A stretch of DNA of 24,888 nucleotides from Chara braunii (Eukaryota > Streptophyta > Charophyceae > Charales > Characeae), in the NCBI GenBank assembly GCA_003427395.1, contig BFEA01000007.1, positions 6,545,431 through 6,570,318 on the forward strand, in the 5' to 3' direction. The notes beneath the pieces were generated by a model, which was not told where the DNA came from, ran no database searches, and saw only the letters and a program-made list of their open reading frames with translations. Of the stretch, positions 9,725 to 18,280 are shown one piece after another (position 1 is the stretch's first letter; each line of letters starts with the position of its first letter). A program made the translations under genes and the position numbers.

Positions 9725-10168
9725 ATGGATTCAATCCCCGAGTCATCCGATTCCCAATTTGTACCGAAACCCATTGAGCTAGCTCCTACTTCGATTAGAA
9801 GAGGAGCAACTCAGGTATATGTTGAGGTGGGGTTCAGTCTGCCTAGTGGCCTGAGCCCGTTTCTAAGTCTGCGTTTGTGCACACTTGTCGGCCTGCATCC
9901 CTGTCTGAGTGTTTGTCGGCTTGAGTGTGTGTATGTCACCCGCCTCTGTACTTATTTGACCGGAAGGCCCAAAGGGCCGGTAGTTTACCTGTGGACGCGA
10001 CATTTAGGGTCGTGGCGGGGAAAACACTTTAGTGGCAGGGAAAGAGACCCGCGACACTTTAAGAACAGCGGAAACACTCAAGTAGTAGGTAAGTCGGTAC
10101 CTCACCAAGTAGAGGTAGATATGATGAGTACCCGACTCGAAGGCCGAGTAGAGGAAGACAAAAGCTGA
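9725..10168 (+). CDS. Hypothetical frame inside repeat R1, copy 1
   Basis: A 147-codon frame of unknown nature. Its last 32 codons (GNTQVVGKSVPHQVEV...EEDKS) are matched in copy 2 (ending 12,664) by GNTQVAGGPVPHQVEV...EEDKS. Both copies stop at the homologous codon but with different stop triplets, TGA here and TAG there. Upstream of GNTQV the frames are offset by indels, so conservation is limited to the C-terminal part. The translation has no signal peptide, membrane segment or motif I recognise. It could be a degraded transposon ORF or chance. Confidence 0.25.
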   Translation: MDSIPESSDSQFVPKPIELAPTSIRRGATQVYVEVGFSLPSGLSPFLSLRLCTLVGLHPCLSVCRLECVYVTRLCTYLTGRPKGPVVYLWTRHLGSWRGKHFSGRERDPRHFKNSGNTQVVGKSVPHQVEVDMMSTRLEGRVEEDKS

Positions 10169-10220
10169 CATTTTTAGACGCCCAGTACCGGTAGGTAGGC
10201 AGGTACCAGGCTAAGTCTCA

Positions 10221-10490
10221 GTGTGTGTCGTAGATCTACCCGACACAACATTAACTCAATCAACCGCTCAACCTTTTCGGTCAGAGGGTATTACTACTAA
10301 TCCTAACCATCACAGCGCCCATCATAACAACGCGCGCTCATACTCTCGAAATTTTCTCAACGATTCGCCCCGGTCTCAATGGCCGAGGAATTCGTTTCGA
10401 GTGCCACACCAAAGCGTGCACACCCTTCCCATTCAGACCGGCTCCATTATGGTAGCCGACGTCCTCACTGTGTTGAATGCAAAAACATGA
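10221..10490 (+). CDS. Second hypothetical frame inside R1, copy 1
   Basis: An 89-codon frame, Asn/His/Ser-rich, ending just before the nested hairpins at the R1 right end. The homologous part of copy 2 keeps the frame for about 65 codons (PFRSEGITTDPNHHSA is almost the same) but carries three stop codons and a late 1-bp insertion. If the element ever coded a protein, copy 2 is dead. No family is recognised, and the frame may be fortuitous. Confidence 0.25.
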   Translation: MCVVDLPDTTLTQSTAQPFRSEGITTNPNHHSAHHNNARSYSRNFLNDSPRSQWPRNSFRVPHQSVHTLPIQTGSIMVADVLTVLNAKT

Positions 10491-10549
10491 CCAAATACCC
10501 TTAAAGCATGGTCAAATACCCTTGTAAGGGTATTTGTAAGGGTATTTGG
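10491..10549. repeat. Nested inverted repeats at the R1 right end, copy 1
   Basis: Outer arms CCAAATACCCTT (10,491-10,502) and AAGGGTATTTGG (10,538-10,549) enclose an inner pair, CAAATACCCTT and AAGGGTATTTG, at 10,513-10,536. In copy 2 only one level remains. Copy 1 looks like an internal duplication of this terminal hairpin. Confidence 0.85.
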
Positions 10550-10605
10550 TCCGACAACGCTCTAACCTACACATACACACCCGCACACACAATCGAGCAA
10601 AACAA

Positions 10606-10680
10606 GTGCGGCAACGTACATTTCCATATTCTAGTGGAAGACACATTCGATTTTGCCCATCCTATCGATGGAAAACTCTC
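10606..10680 (+). repeat. Motif M, copy 4 (start of block 2)
   Basis: GCGGCAACGTACATTTCCAT, then ATTCGATTTTGCCCATCCTA and TCGATGGAAA. It follows a CA-rich stretch and lies about 80 bp before module D copy 2, so it probably corresponds to copy 1 at 6,062 in block 1. Confidence 0.72.
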
Positions 10681-10684
10681 CTTC

Positions 10685-10885
10685 ATATGGTAAGTAGCGA
10701 TGCAGGGTCGTGGGAACCTGCGTCGTCGTTGCATGGTGCCATTCGGATTGCGAGGAGTGCAGACCCTCCTCACTCAATCACAACACCTCCCAACGGAACA
10801 CATCGTCGTAACTGTGAATACGAAGACAACACCTCCACAAGCTGCAATCACTCTCTCTGAAACCCACGCGAAAACAGGTATGTAG
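10685..10885 (+). repeat. Composite-block module D, copy 2
   Basis: Begins ATGGTAAGTAGCGATG and ends at the donor-like ACAGGTATGT. It is homologous to 7,560-7,815 with many substitutions. A C/T-rich tract follows, as in copy 1. Confidence 0.6.
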
Positions 10886-11160
10886 CCTTCTGACCTTCTG
10901 CCTTCCTTCTTCTTTCTTTCTTCGTTCTCCCTAGCAAGGTTTCCTTCTCCATCCCCCTCGGTTTGTGCACCGTGCTGCTACTCTATCCTCCATATCTATG
11001 TTCTCCTCGCTGCTTGCGCCCGCGCTCCTTCTCTCCTTGCTTCACGCTAGTCATGTCGCCGCTTTCAACCGCTTCCTTTCTCCTACCCCTTTCTCTCTGT
11101 CTCTCTCATTCACACTCACACACACATATACACATGCGTAGTGGCACACACGCACGTCAG

Positions 11161-11230
11161 TAGTGTATATTATCATATTCTTTGGGTAGATCCACTCGAT
11201 TTTGTTCATCCTATTGAGGGGAGTGGCGCG
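11161..11230 (+). repeat. Motif M, copy 5
   Basis: TAGTGTATATTATCATATTC, then CTCGATTTTGTTCATCCTAT and GGGGAGTGGCG, following a short CA array. It matches copy 2 in block position. Confidence 0.72.
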
Positions 11231-11280
11231 ATCCAACCGTGAGGCTCACACGCACACACATATACGCATACACTCATAAT

Positions 11281-11350
11281 GGTAGTGAACCTTTTTGTAG
11301 TCTAGCGGTAGATTCGTTCGTTTTTCTTTCATCCTATCCTAAAGAAGTAT
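11281..11350 (+). repeat. Motif M, copy 6
   Basis: GGTAGATTCGTTCGTTTTTC and TTTCATCCTATCC, with CA-rich DNA just upstream at about 11,246-11,276. It matches copy 3 in block position. Confidence 0.65.
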
Positions 11351-11402
11351 AATAGGTAGGCCCGCGAGATAAGAGACTTACCTGCTCATTCTCTCCTTCA
11401 GC

Positions 11403-11567
11403 ATTGTCGTAGTCGTCATCGTTGTCATCGTCGTCGTCGACGACATAGTCCTATGGGTCTCCGCAACTTGGGAACCACCCAAAAGATGTGCAGAGAGTCC
11501 CTTGTAACTCAAGTACAAGGTTTCAAAAACCCTCACCGGGACATCGCCATCGTTGATTGCATGTAAG
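11403..11567 (+). repeat. Exon-like module E, copy 2 (frame broken)
   Basis: Same borders as copy 1: upstream TTCTCTCCTTCAG, downstream AAG|GTAAGT. It lacks 8 bp after ATGGGTCTCCGC and 1 bp near CTCACCGGGAC relative to copy 1, so no single frame is kept across it. The frame used by copy 1 ends in TAA at the donor border. Confidence 0.5.
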
Positions 11568-11573
11568 GTAAGT

Positions 11574-11585
11574 ATCATCTTCTTT

Positions 11586-11618
<33 letters not shown>

Positions 11619-12090
11619 CTCTTTCTTCTTCCCAAGCGTCTACCACTGTTTATCCCGCTACTACACCTTCCACCTTCCCTGTGCGTTTCATCCTTCTCTG
11701 TGCGGCCATCTCCACTACACCCCGTGCAACTTCTCCTTCCTGCTTGTCTCTGAAGCGCTCCTCCCGCTCCTCTCTGCATCCTCCACCTACGTGTTGTTAT
11801 GCACTCATTGTGTTTGCCCTTCGAGCACTCAGACCGAACATGCGGGCTAGAGTCTCGGGTTGCTACATCTGGAGTCGAGCATATTTCGTCAAAACGAACC
11901 TGTCCGACTCTCCTATGCAGATTCACTAAAGTGAATCTTTGAAGACTTAGAGTAGTCACCGGATTAGTAAGAAGACAAAGAAATAAGAAATAGTAAAGAA
12001 AATAAAATAAAATACAATCAAATAAACGAATCCAACTAATAACGAAAACCAAATGAATAAACAAAAAATTCTAACAACTACTTACTTATT
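11574..12090. other. Poly-T, pyrimidine-rich and A-rich spacer
   Basis: Contains a T run of about 30 at 11,588-11,618, then C/T-rich DNA and an A-rich tract at about 11,965-12,070. It is the counterpart of 8,976-9,567 in block 1. The 228-codon minus frame crossing the poly-T encodes poly-Lys there and is an artefact. Confidence 0.6.
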
Positions 12091-12099
12091 CATGCCAAG

Positions 12100-13021
12100 T
12101 GTTGTGCCCCTCCTACAGTTGATTACAACTAACCAACCCACTTCAACTAAATCTACTACTAAGGTCGCGGGTTCACGTCACCCATGCCCGGGGTCAGGGT
12201 TGAGTGGAACTTCCAATAGCAAAAGAAAGGAGCTAGCTCAGGTCGGGGCAGATTCGATCCCTATATCTTCAGCTTAATAGTCTGCTCCGAAACCTACTGA
12301 GCTAGGTCCTACTTCGAATTGAAGTGGAGCAGCATTTGTATATGTACAGGAGCGGGGCTTAGCCCGACCTGTGGCCCAAACCTAACTCTAAATCTGTGCG
12401 TGTGCACGCTTGCTGGCATGCGCACTTGTCAGAGTGCTTGTTGGCTTGAGTGTGTGTGTGACCCACAATGGTACTTAGTTGATCAAACGGCCCAAAGGGC
12501 CGGTACTTAGTTGTGACCCCGACATTGAGGGCCGTGGCAAGAAAGGATACCCGCTAACCCTAAGAGCAGCGGGAAACACTCAAGTAGCAGGTGGGCCGGT
12601 ACCACACCAAGTAGAGGTAAATGTGCCAAGTACTCAAAATCGAGCAGAAGAAGACAAAAGTTAGCATTTTTTAAAGGCCCAGTACCGGTAGATAAACAAG
12701 TATCATCCCAAGTCTCTTTGTGTGTCGTAGATATACCCGACACAGCACTAACCTAATAGACCCCTCGACCTTTTCGGTCAGAGGGTATTACTACTGATCC
12801 TAACCATCACAGTGCGCGTCATAACAACACGCGCACATACGTTCGAAATTTTTGCACCAATTTGCCCCTGCCTCAATGGCCGAGGGAATCGTTTCAAGTG
12901 TTGCGCTAAAGTGCGCACACCCTCTTCATTTCAGACCGGCCCCGTCATGGTAGCCGATGTTGTCGCTGTGTCAACTGCAAAAACATGGCCAAATACCCTT
13001 GTAAGGGTATCTGGTCCGACA
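12100..13021 (+). mobile_element. Repeat R1, copy 2
   Basis: Homologous along its length to 9,580-10,555, with close matches at GGCCCAAAGGGCCGGTA, GAAGACAAAAG, CCCAGTACCGGTAG, CCTTTTCGGTCAGAGGGTAT and GATCCTAACCATCACAG. The right end GGTCCGACA and one terminal hairpin (12,989-13,014, one mismatch) are intact. The left end has decayed to TGTTGTGCC. Reading frames are broken by several stops. Its right edge coincides with the change to AT-rich DNA. Confidence 0.65.
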
Positions 13022-13202
13022 GTATTCCCGAACCCTATTATGCGACGTCCCCGTCGATAGGGACGTTTATTACGATCGTTCATACAGTTCTCCCTTAGAT
13101 CGTTTCCCATGATCAAATCCACTGACAAAATATGACAAGATTGATAACATCAATGGACAGATAATAGAATACAAAACAATACATGTACCTCTCTTTCCTT
13201 TT

Positions 13203-13225
13203 GAAAGAGATGATGAATCTCTTTC
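13203..13225. repeat. Perfect 9-bp hairpin
   Basis: GAAAGAGAT and ATCTCTTTC flank a 5-nt loop. It lies 3' of the tRNA-like element on the minus strand and might be part of the same SINE. Confidence 0.6.
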
Positions 13226-13320
13226 CCAAAATAAGACGCATCTTTGATAAGTGGATAGCCAAATCCGAGTCCCTGGATTGAGATGCGGTCAGATTCGCAT
13301 TACCTCCCTTGATACATTCG

Positions 13321-13397
13321 ACCATCGCCGGGATTCTAACCCGGGTCTCTCACATACTGAAAACCCCCAAAACCAAACTCAATGAACCAATAATGGG
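13321..13397 (-). repeat. tRNA-derived element (SINE head or tRNA pseudogene)
   Basis: Read on the minus strand, 77 nt show a perfect T arm: stem CCGGG/CCCGG around the 7-nt loop TTAGAAT, with B box GGTTAGAATCC (one change from consensus). A CGATGGT 3' acceptor strand follows directly and pairs partly with CCCATTA at the 5' end. A possible anticodon arm has stem TTTTC/GAGAG around AGTATGT, but position 33 is not T and the variable region is too short. TGGTTCATTGAG is a weak A box. This is tRNA-derived but not a working tRNA, so a SINE continuing towards lower coordinates is the likeliest reading. Confidence 0.45.
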
Positions 13398-13930
13398 GAT
13401 ACTGGATATGTACTACAACGGCAAAAGTTACCAAGGAAGATAACGATCATCTTTTCCACATTTTTTAACTTTCTTCCCAGATCCTCGTTGGTTGTCCCAG
13501 GAGTCGTAAAATTTGTCTCTTTGGACGCGGGTCTTAACCTATACCATATTACCGTCCCATCCGAAGTCTAATGCGAGGGGATCGGAGGTCTCGGTCTAAA
13601 CCCACCACAGTCCGGTTGATCAGGCCAGATCTGCGATCCACCGTGTTGTTATATTAACAATGGTTCCCGTATTGGTTACGCAATAACGGGTAAATCCTCA
13701 TACCCTGGGTTCTACCCAGCTTCTAGACCTGACTCTTAACCCCTCTGGTAACCACCTGAATTGATCCCTCAATAGGGTGGTCACCCTTCAGGTGGCAACT
13801 CTAGGCCAAAACCAGAAAGTCTGCAGCCAGGTTATATTTGGTCAGTAGCCAACGCTAGGAGTTACGTCCCAACGATGTCAAGTTTCCACCATACGTTTGG
13901 TAATTTAGTCTCTCGGACTGACCTCCTGGA
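13398..13930. other. AT-rich intergenic DNA
   Basis: No open frame of note on either strand. Moderately GC-rich patches at about 13,500-13,760 contain CCC/GGG words but no recognisable element. Confidence 0.5.
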
Positions 13931-14150
13931 GTGGATGAACGATGTTCACTCCAATATATACCAAAAAAAAGTTATAAATCATTGACAAAATTTTTCCCCC
14001 GCGTCAGGTTCCCACTTATTGGATGAACGATGTGCATTTCAATCTGTACAAAAAATAATTCATAAAACCACCAACAAGAATAATTTTTTCATCATCGTCA
14101 GATTGTCATGTAGTGGATGAACGAGGGGCATTATCAGGTTGCCACTGTGG
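13931..14150 (+). repeat. Degenerate 88-94 bp tandem repeat, about 2.5 units
   Basis: GGATGAACGA recurs at 13,933, 14,021 and 14,115. Each occurrence is followed by a T/C-rich and A-rich stretch, then a TCAGRTTSYCA-like word that precedes the next unit. The third unit has an internal deletion. The repeat does not preserve a frame. Confidence 0.65.
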
Positions 14151-15138
14151 GATCGTGTCTTCCCGTCTCGATCACAGCTCGGTCAGACACACGTCTCGGG
14201 AATCTGGGTAAAATGAGCCGAAAACTCAAAATAAATATAATTTTTTTGGCTTCCACAATACCATTAATGCAAAAATATATTTTTCATGACATCAACAATC
14301 CCAAGCGATCCTATTCCAGGATCTTCTACTTTTATCTCAGACTAACCCCATAACGATAATGAACGGTGTCTTTTGCAAAATAAACGCAACTCAAATGTAT
14401 TTTTAAAATATGACACATCCAATGTGTCTTTTCCAGCAGGACACATGTTTGGTGTTTGTCCAACATCAATAATATCATAATTCAAAATAAGACTCAACTG
14501 TTAAGGTCACTGTCAAACTCCCTTTTGGGATTAGGTCTTAGATAAAAGACTGATTTAATCATGTACCATACAAATATATGTTTAATACTTGTGTCTGAGT
14601 ATTACTTAGATCGCACTCGAGAAGGATTACACCTTCTCTACGATAGTCATCAAAGATCAAAAATATATCTCACCAATCAAATCAAATCAAACAATGAGGA
14701 AACAAATCAATACAATTTTTACTGTACGCAGGGTTTTTTCCTTGTTTTCAGAAAACTTTGACAATACAAATGTAAACGGCATTCTTCTACCATAAAGAAG
14801 GAGAATATAATGAATAACTAAGTAACACTACAAAGAAATGTTCAAAGTGAAAGGAAAGTAAATGACAATTTTAAAACATTCAATCAAATCACTTCAACCA
14901 AACACCAACGTGTAACTTCAATTAACAATGAGAATAATGTTTACAATGAAAACGACACAAAAAAAATACAATGAGATACAAAAAAAACAACAATGATGAG
15001 ATGACATTTATTGTTTTTGTTGGCTTAACAGAGGTATATTGTGTCGAGGGGTGGTGTCTGCAAAGAGATAACATCTCAGATCCCGAGTCCCGCTTCAAGA
15101 CAGAGCCTCACCACATCTTTCTCCGATTCCAATGTTAA
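14151..15138. other. AT-rich non-coding DNA
   Basis: Frames are below about 80 codons and have no recognisable character. A small hairpin with GACACAT/ATGTGTC arms lies at about 14,411-14,427. Otherwise A- and T-rich sequence. Confidence 0.5.
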
Positions 15139-15246
15139 GACCTTATCAGTTTCTTGTCAATAGAGTAGAACGACCTTATCAGTTTCTTGTCAATAGAGTA
15201 GAACGACCTTATCAGTTTCTTGTTAATAGAGTAGAACGACCTCATC
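15139..15246 (+). repeat. 33-bp tandem repeat, three units plus partial
   Basis: Units begin GACCTTATCAGTTTC at 15,139, 15,172 and 15,205, and a partial fourth unit (GACCTCATC) starts at 15,238. Units 1 and 2 are identical and unit 3 has one C-to-T change, so the expansion is recent compared with other repeats here. The 33-bp period keeps frame, but no long frame covers the array. Confidence 0.95.
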
Positions 15247-17650
15247 TCACATGCTCCAAGTTGGTTAGGCCTTGACCATGGAGATGAGGTGGCCCTGCAC
15301 GACACAAGGTTAGGTAACCACTCCTTACCTCATGGCGAACAACAGTCGCGTTCCTATCGGCAGCGTCCTAGCAAGGCCCCAAACATCTTCCTCCCCTTCG
15401 ATGATAGTGTATTCACCTCTCCTTATCAGAAAATGTGGCAACACCTCACTATGGACCAGAAACATTGTTCCGGCGTGAGTCTCGCTACCACCTACGAGAC
15501 TTTACTATACATTTTTTAAGTCGCTCGAAAAAGTATCAATCAATGTTGCAATATTTTAAATGACAGATTTTGCATGCTGACTTCCCTCAAGAGAATTTAT
15601 TCTCTTCAAAGGTTAGTCACTCCATTCACCTTCGGTTTTCATGTCGAACGTGAATTTCATACAGTTTTTTTTTTTTCTTATTGAAAAATGCAATTAATAA
15701 ACATATACAGGCACACACAAATAGTCATCAAGCAATCGATAAATATATATATTCATAACAAGTTTTAACTTCTCCCAATAAATAACAAGACATACAATGA
15801 TACATCATTTAAAACATATATCATTCACTCCCACATATATTCACTCATACCAAACCATACACATTTACCAAAGTGCGAATAAGAGGTTTTATCAATCTGA
15901 TATTGTAATTTTGAGGCGTTGGATAATCCTCAAGTGGATACTCTCATACTCTGATCATATAGAGTATAATATTAGAGGAGATAAATATTTGAGTAGATTG
16001 TCACATATTGATATTTTTACATAATGCAATTTTTCAATGCTTAGCCGATCAATAAAGTTCGAGTCTGCTCCTATATCTTTAAAGAATCTGATAAATTTAA
16101 TTCGACTCATTATGCAATGACTCCTGAAGCTAATTCATTATCATACTTTATCATAAACAAACTTAAGCAGATACATATTTTTCAAGTAAATTACCTAATA
16201 TTACATTCACTGTACTATTCGTCTCTAAGGATTAATCAGTCACTAAGTGGGTGATTAAATAATTAATTTACATCTCGTAATCGTTTAATGGTTATTCTTG
16301 CAATAAACAACCCTACCAATCATACCATACTGCCATAATCTTATAAACCTATTTCTACTAATTACTTAGTTTCTAACTATCTAAGCATAGTATTGCTTAC
16401 TTTTATGTTATTTATCTACTCATATCATCTCACATTATGACTATGATTGGTTTTTCTAGGGTCTTGTTATCATACATACCCTAAGTTTACCTTTCGAAAT
16501 ATATGTCAAAGATCAAAGTTTTTTGTGCCAGAATAGACCTGATATACGTTAATCTCCCACAGTCCCACTACCTAAACGTACTTATCGAGTAAACGATTTT
16601 GCTACAGTATAATGCAGATAGTTAGAGTACTCTATATATTCTCATAGTTTCACTACATTCATTAGGCTTTCAGAGAGGAAAATTATTTTTAACAGATAGT
16701 CTTAAACTCATATGTTGCATGATACAACCTGCAGATTTAAACTATTATCAGGAGAATGAGTCTACCATTAGGACCTATATCATATTGCTCTAAGAATTTG
16801 ACGATTTATTTAGGTTATGTGACAATAATTAACAGAGTTAGTTTGATTTACAATCCTATAATCAGAAAGTATGGCGCATGATCTCGCGAACATACGTGGT
16901 CTTCAAGTAGGTAGCCTAACAACTATACAATTTTTCAAGATTCAAGAGGTCTATTCGACATTTACATACATCATCCAACTCCAAAAGGAAACTACTGGTA
17001 CGCATCGTCTTCTTTCTCTACCTCAGCGGGACTTTTCCTTGTCTTTTAAGAGAGGTACTCCAATAACATGACATAGAGGAGATTCAACCCTTCTTATATT
17101 TCTGATAGTGACCCAGATCAAAGATTAAAACCTCATCAAAACAAACGTTTCAGCCAGACTATCTCAGGACAAGCAACACATGAACCCACTATGGTTGTCT
17201 TCCAGACATCTTCTGTATGGTGGGTAAGAGATAACTCTGCGTAAATTGCTACGACAGAAAGTATAAGCATGATGCACAAGTAATGATTTGTCATTACGAC
17301 TTATGAACAAAGGGTGAATCAGGATGCATGATCGTGGACATACATAAATAGTGGGTTGATTTATACGAGAATTTTTCACTACTTGATCAATTACTGACAA
17401 AACGATTAGTCAAACGAGTAATCGAGCAGCCCTACGGGAGCACTCAGACACCCTTCAAAATAAATGCAGTCCTCATGCAATCAATCATTTCAAACAATCT
17501 TATGCAAGCGTCCGGATAACTCACATGAGAGTATCACTTTATTAGTTAAAACAAGTAGTTGAGAAGACATTGTTGAGGCATTTCCAATACTTGTTCCAAC
17601 ATTCATCAAGAATTCAGGCCACCTCTTATCAAAGATCGGTACAAAATTTA
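15247..17650. other. AT-rich non-coding DNA
   Basis: Frames are short (76 codons at 15,289-15,519; 75 at 15,797-16,024) and stop-dense in all six frames. Codon composition follows the AT-rich background. I see no repeat, RNA gene or motif I would defend. Confidence 0.5.
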
Positions 17651-17655
17651 AATTA

Positions 17656-17905
17656 GCAATAGGTGGCCTTCACGGAAGTCCCCTATTACTCCTTGATCAG
17701 AGCCCAGTTTGTCCTTAAGAGCGCAATAGGATGGCCCCACGGGAGCTACCCTACTACTCTCTGAAAGTTAGACGAGCTAGGATTGAGTTAGTAGACACAG
17801 ATAAATATCAGGACCCATTTTGCTGCAGTATCCTATCAGGTTTGTTAGCGCACAAGCAAGTAAGCAATAGGATGGCCCCACGAGAGTCTTCTTATTCCTT
17901 CCTTG
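17656..17905 (+). repeat. Spaced repeats of a GCAATAGG...CACGGGAG word
   Basis: GCAATAGGATGGCCCCACGG-like segments of about 38-42 bp start at 17,656, 17,723 and 17,864, and a weaker relative (CAGCCCTACGGGAGCACTC) is near 17,426. Spacing is irregular (67 and 141 bp), so this is a cluster of dispersed copies and not a clean tandem array. Confidence 0.6.
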
Positions 17906-17932
17906 GGTAGTAAATAATTTATCTTTAGATTA

Positions 17933-18280
17933 TTGTTGAATAAGCACAGAAAAGTGACTAAAGGCAAGGTAAGGAGCGTCATAGTATCCTTTACAAAAAC
18001 AATACTAAGCCACTTTACCAAGGGAGGTCGAATGCTTGGGTTAGTCACCCTGATCACCATACAATCACACACCATCTCTTTCTCTACCTTTTCTCATTTC
18101 CCCCCTTCAATCCTCCTCTTCCTTTTTGCGATGTCAATAGTCCTATCCAAGGACCTTCCTTATCGACTTCATCTTTCAGAGTCGGTTTCTTACTTGTGTT
18201 CCTTAGGCGACATAACGGTCGAACCTTTATTTGCAGGTGAAGTAGCACTTGCAAGCCTATTAACTAATAAAAACAAATAA
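17933..18280 (+). CDS. Unrecognised 115-codon frame, probably spurious
   Basis: The longest + frame in the AT-rich middle of the window. Its middle is hydrophobic (LVTLITIQSHTISFSTFSHF and PPSILLFLFAMSIVL), which could be read as a membrane segment but also follows from local T/C-rich DNA. It overlaps an opposing 76-codon frame and lacks neighbours, conserved motifs or a clear promoter. Confidence 0.12.
   Translation: MLNKHRKVTKGKVRSVIVSFTKTILSHFTKGGRMLGLVTLITIQSHTISFSTFSHFPPSILLFLFAMSIVLSKDLPYRLHLSESVSYLCSLGDITVEPLFAGEVALASLLTNKNK

Larger units (their letters stand above)
9580..10555 (+). mobile_element. Repeat R1, copy 1, with terminal inverted repeats and hairpins
   Basis: Starts TGTCGGACC and ends GGTCCGACA, a perfect 9-bp inverted pair. 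Next to the left end is a perfect hairpin with 8-bp arms and a 2-nt loop (9,588-9,605). Next to the right end are nested inverted repeats of CCAAATACCCTT/AAGGGTATTTGG (10,491-10,549). It aligns with 12,100-13,021 along its whole length. A tRNA-type B box, GGTTCAAGTCC, lies at 9,652-9,662. Open frames of 147 codons (9,725-10,168) and 89 codons (10,221-10,490) are present without family resemblance. It may be a non-autonomous DNA transposon, or a SINE-like composite given the B box. No clear target-site duplication is visible. Confidence 0.6.
3857..11573 (+). promoter_or_regulatory. Nine splice-donor-like AGGTAMGT sites followed by pyrimidines
   Basis: Near-consensus 5' splice sites have their intronic GT at 3,859, 4,780, 5,585, 5,997, 7,810, 8,269, 8,964, 10,878 and 11,568. 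Most read AG|GTAAGT or AG|GTACGT (10,878 is GTATGT, 5,997 GTACGA), and most are followed within about 10-30 bases by C/T-rich DNA. Weaker members are at about 7,566 (GGTGAGT) and 10,687 (GGTAAGT). Several lie in segments that are copies of each other, so duplication explains part of the pattern. Whether any is spliced cannot be told from sequence alone. Confidence 0.5.

Noticed and set aside
11378-12064. 228-codon - frame
   Set aside because: It contains a poly-Lys run from the poly-T tract and crosses unrelated modules. The frame is not kept in the homologous block.
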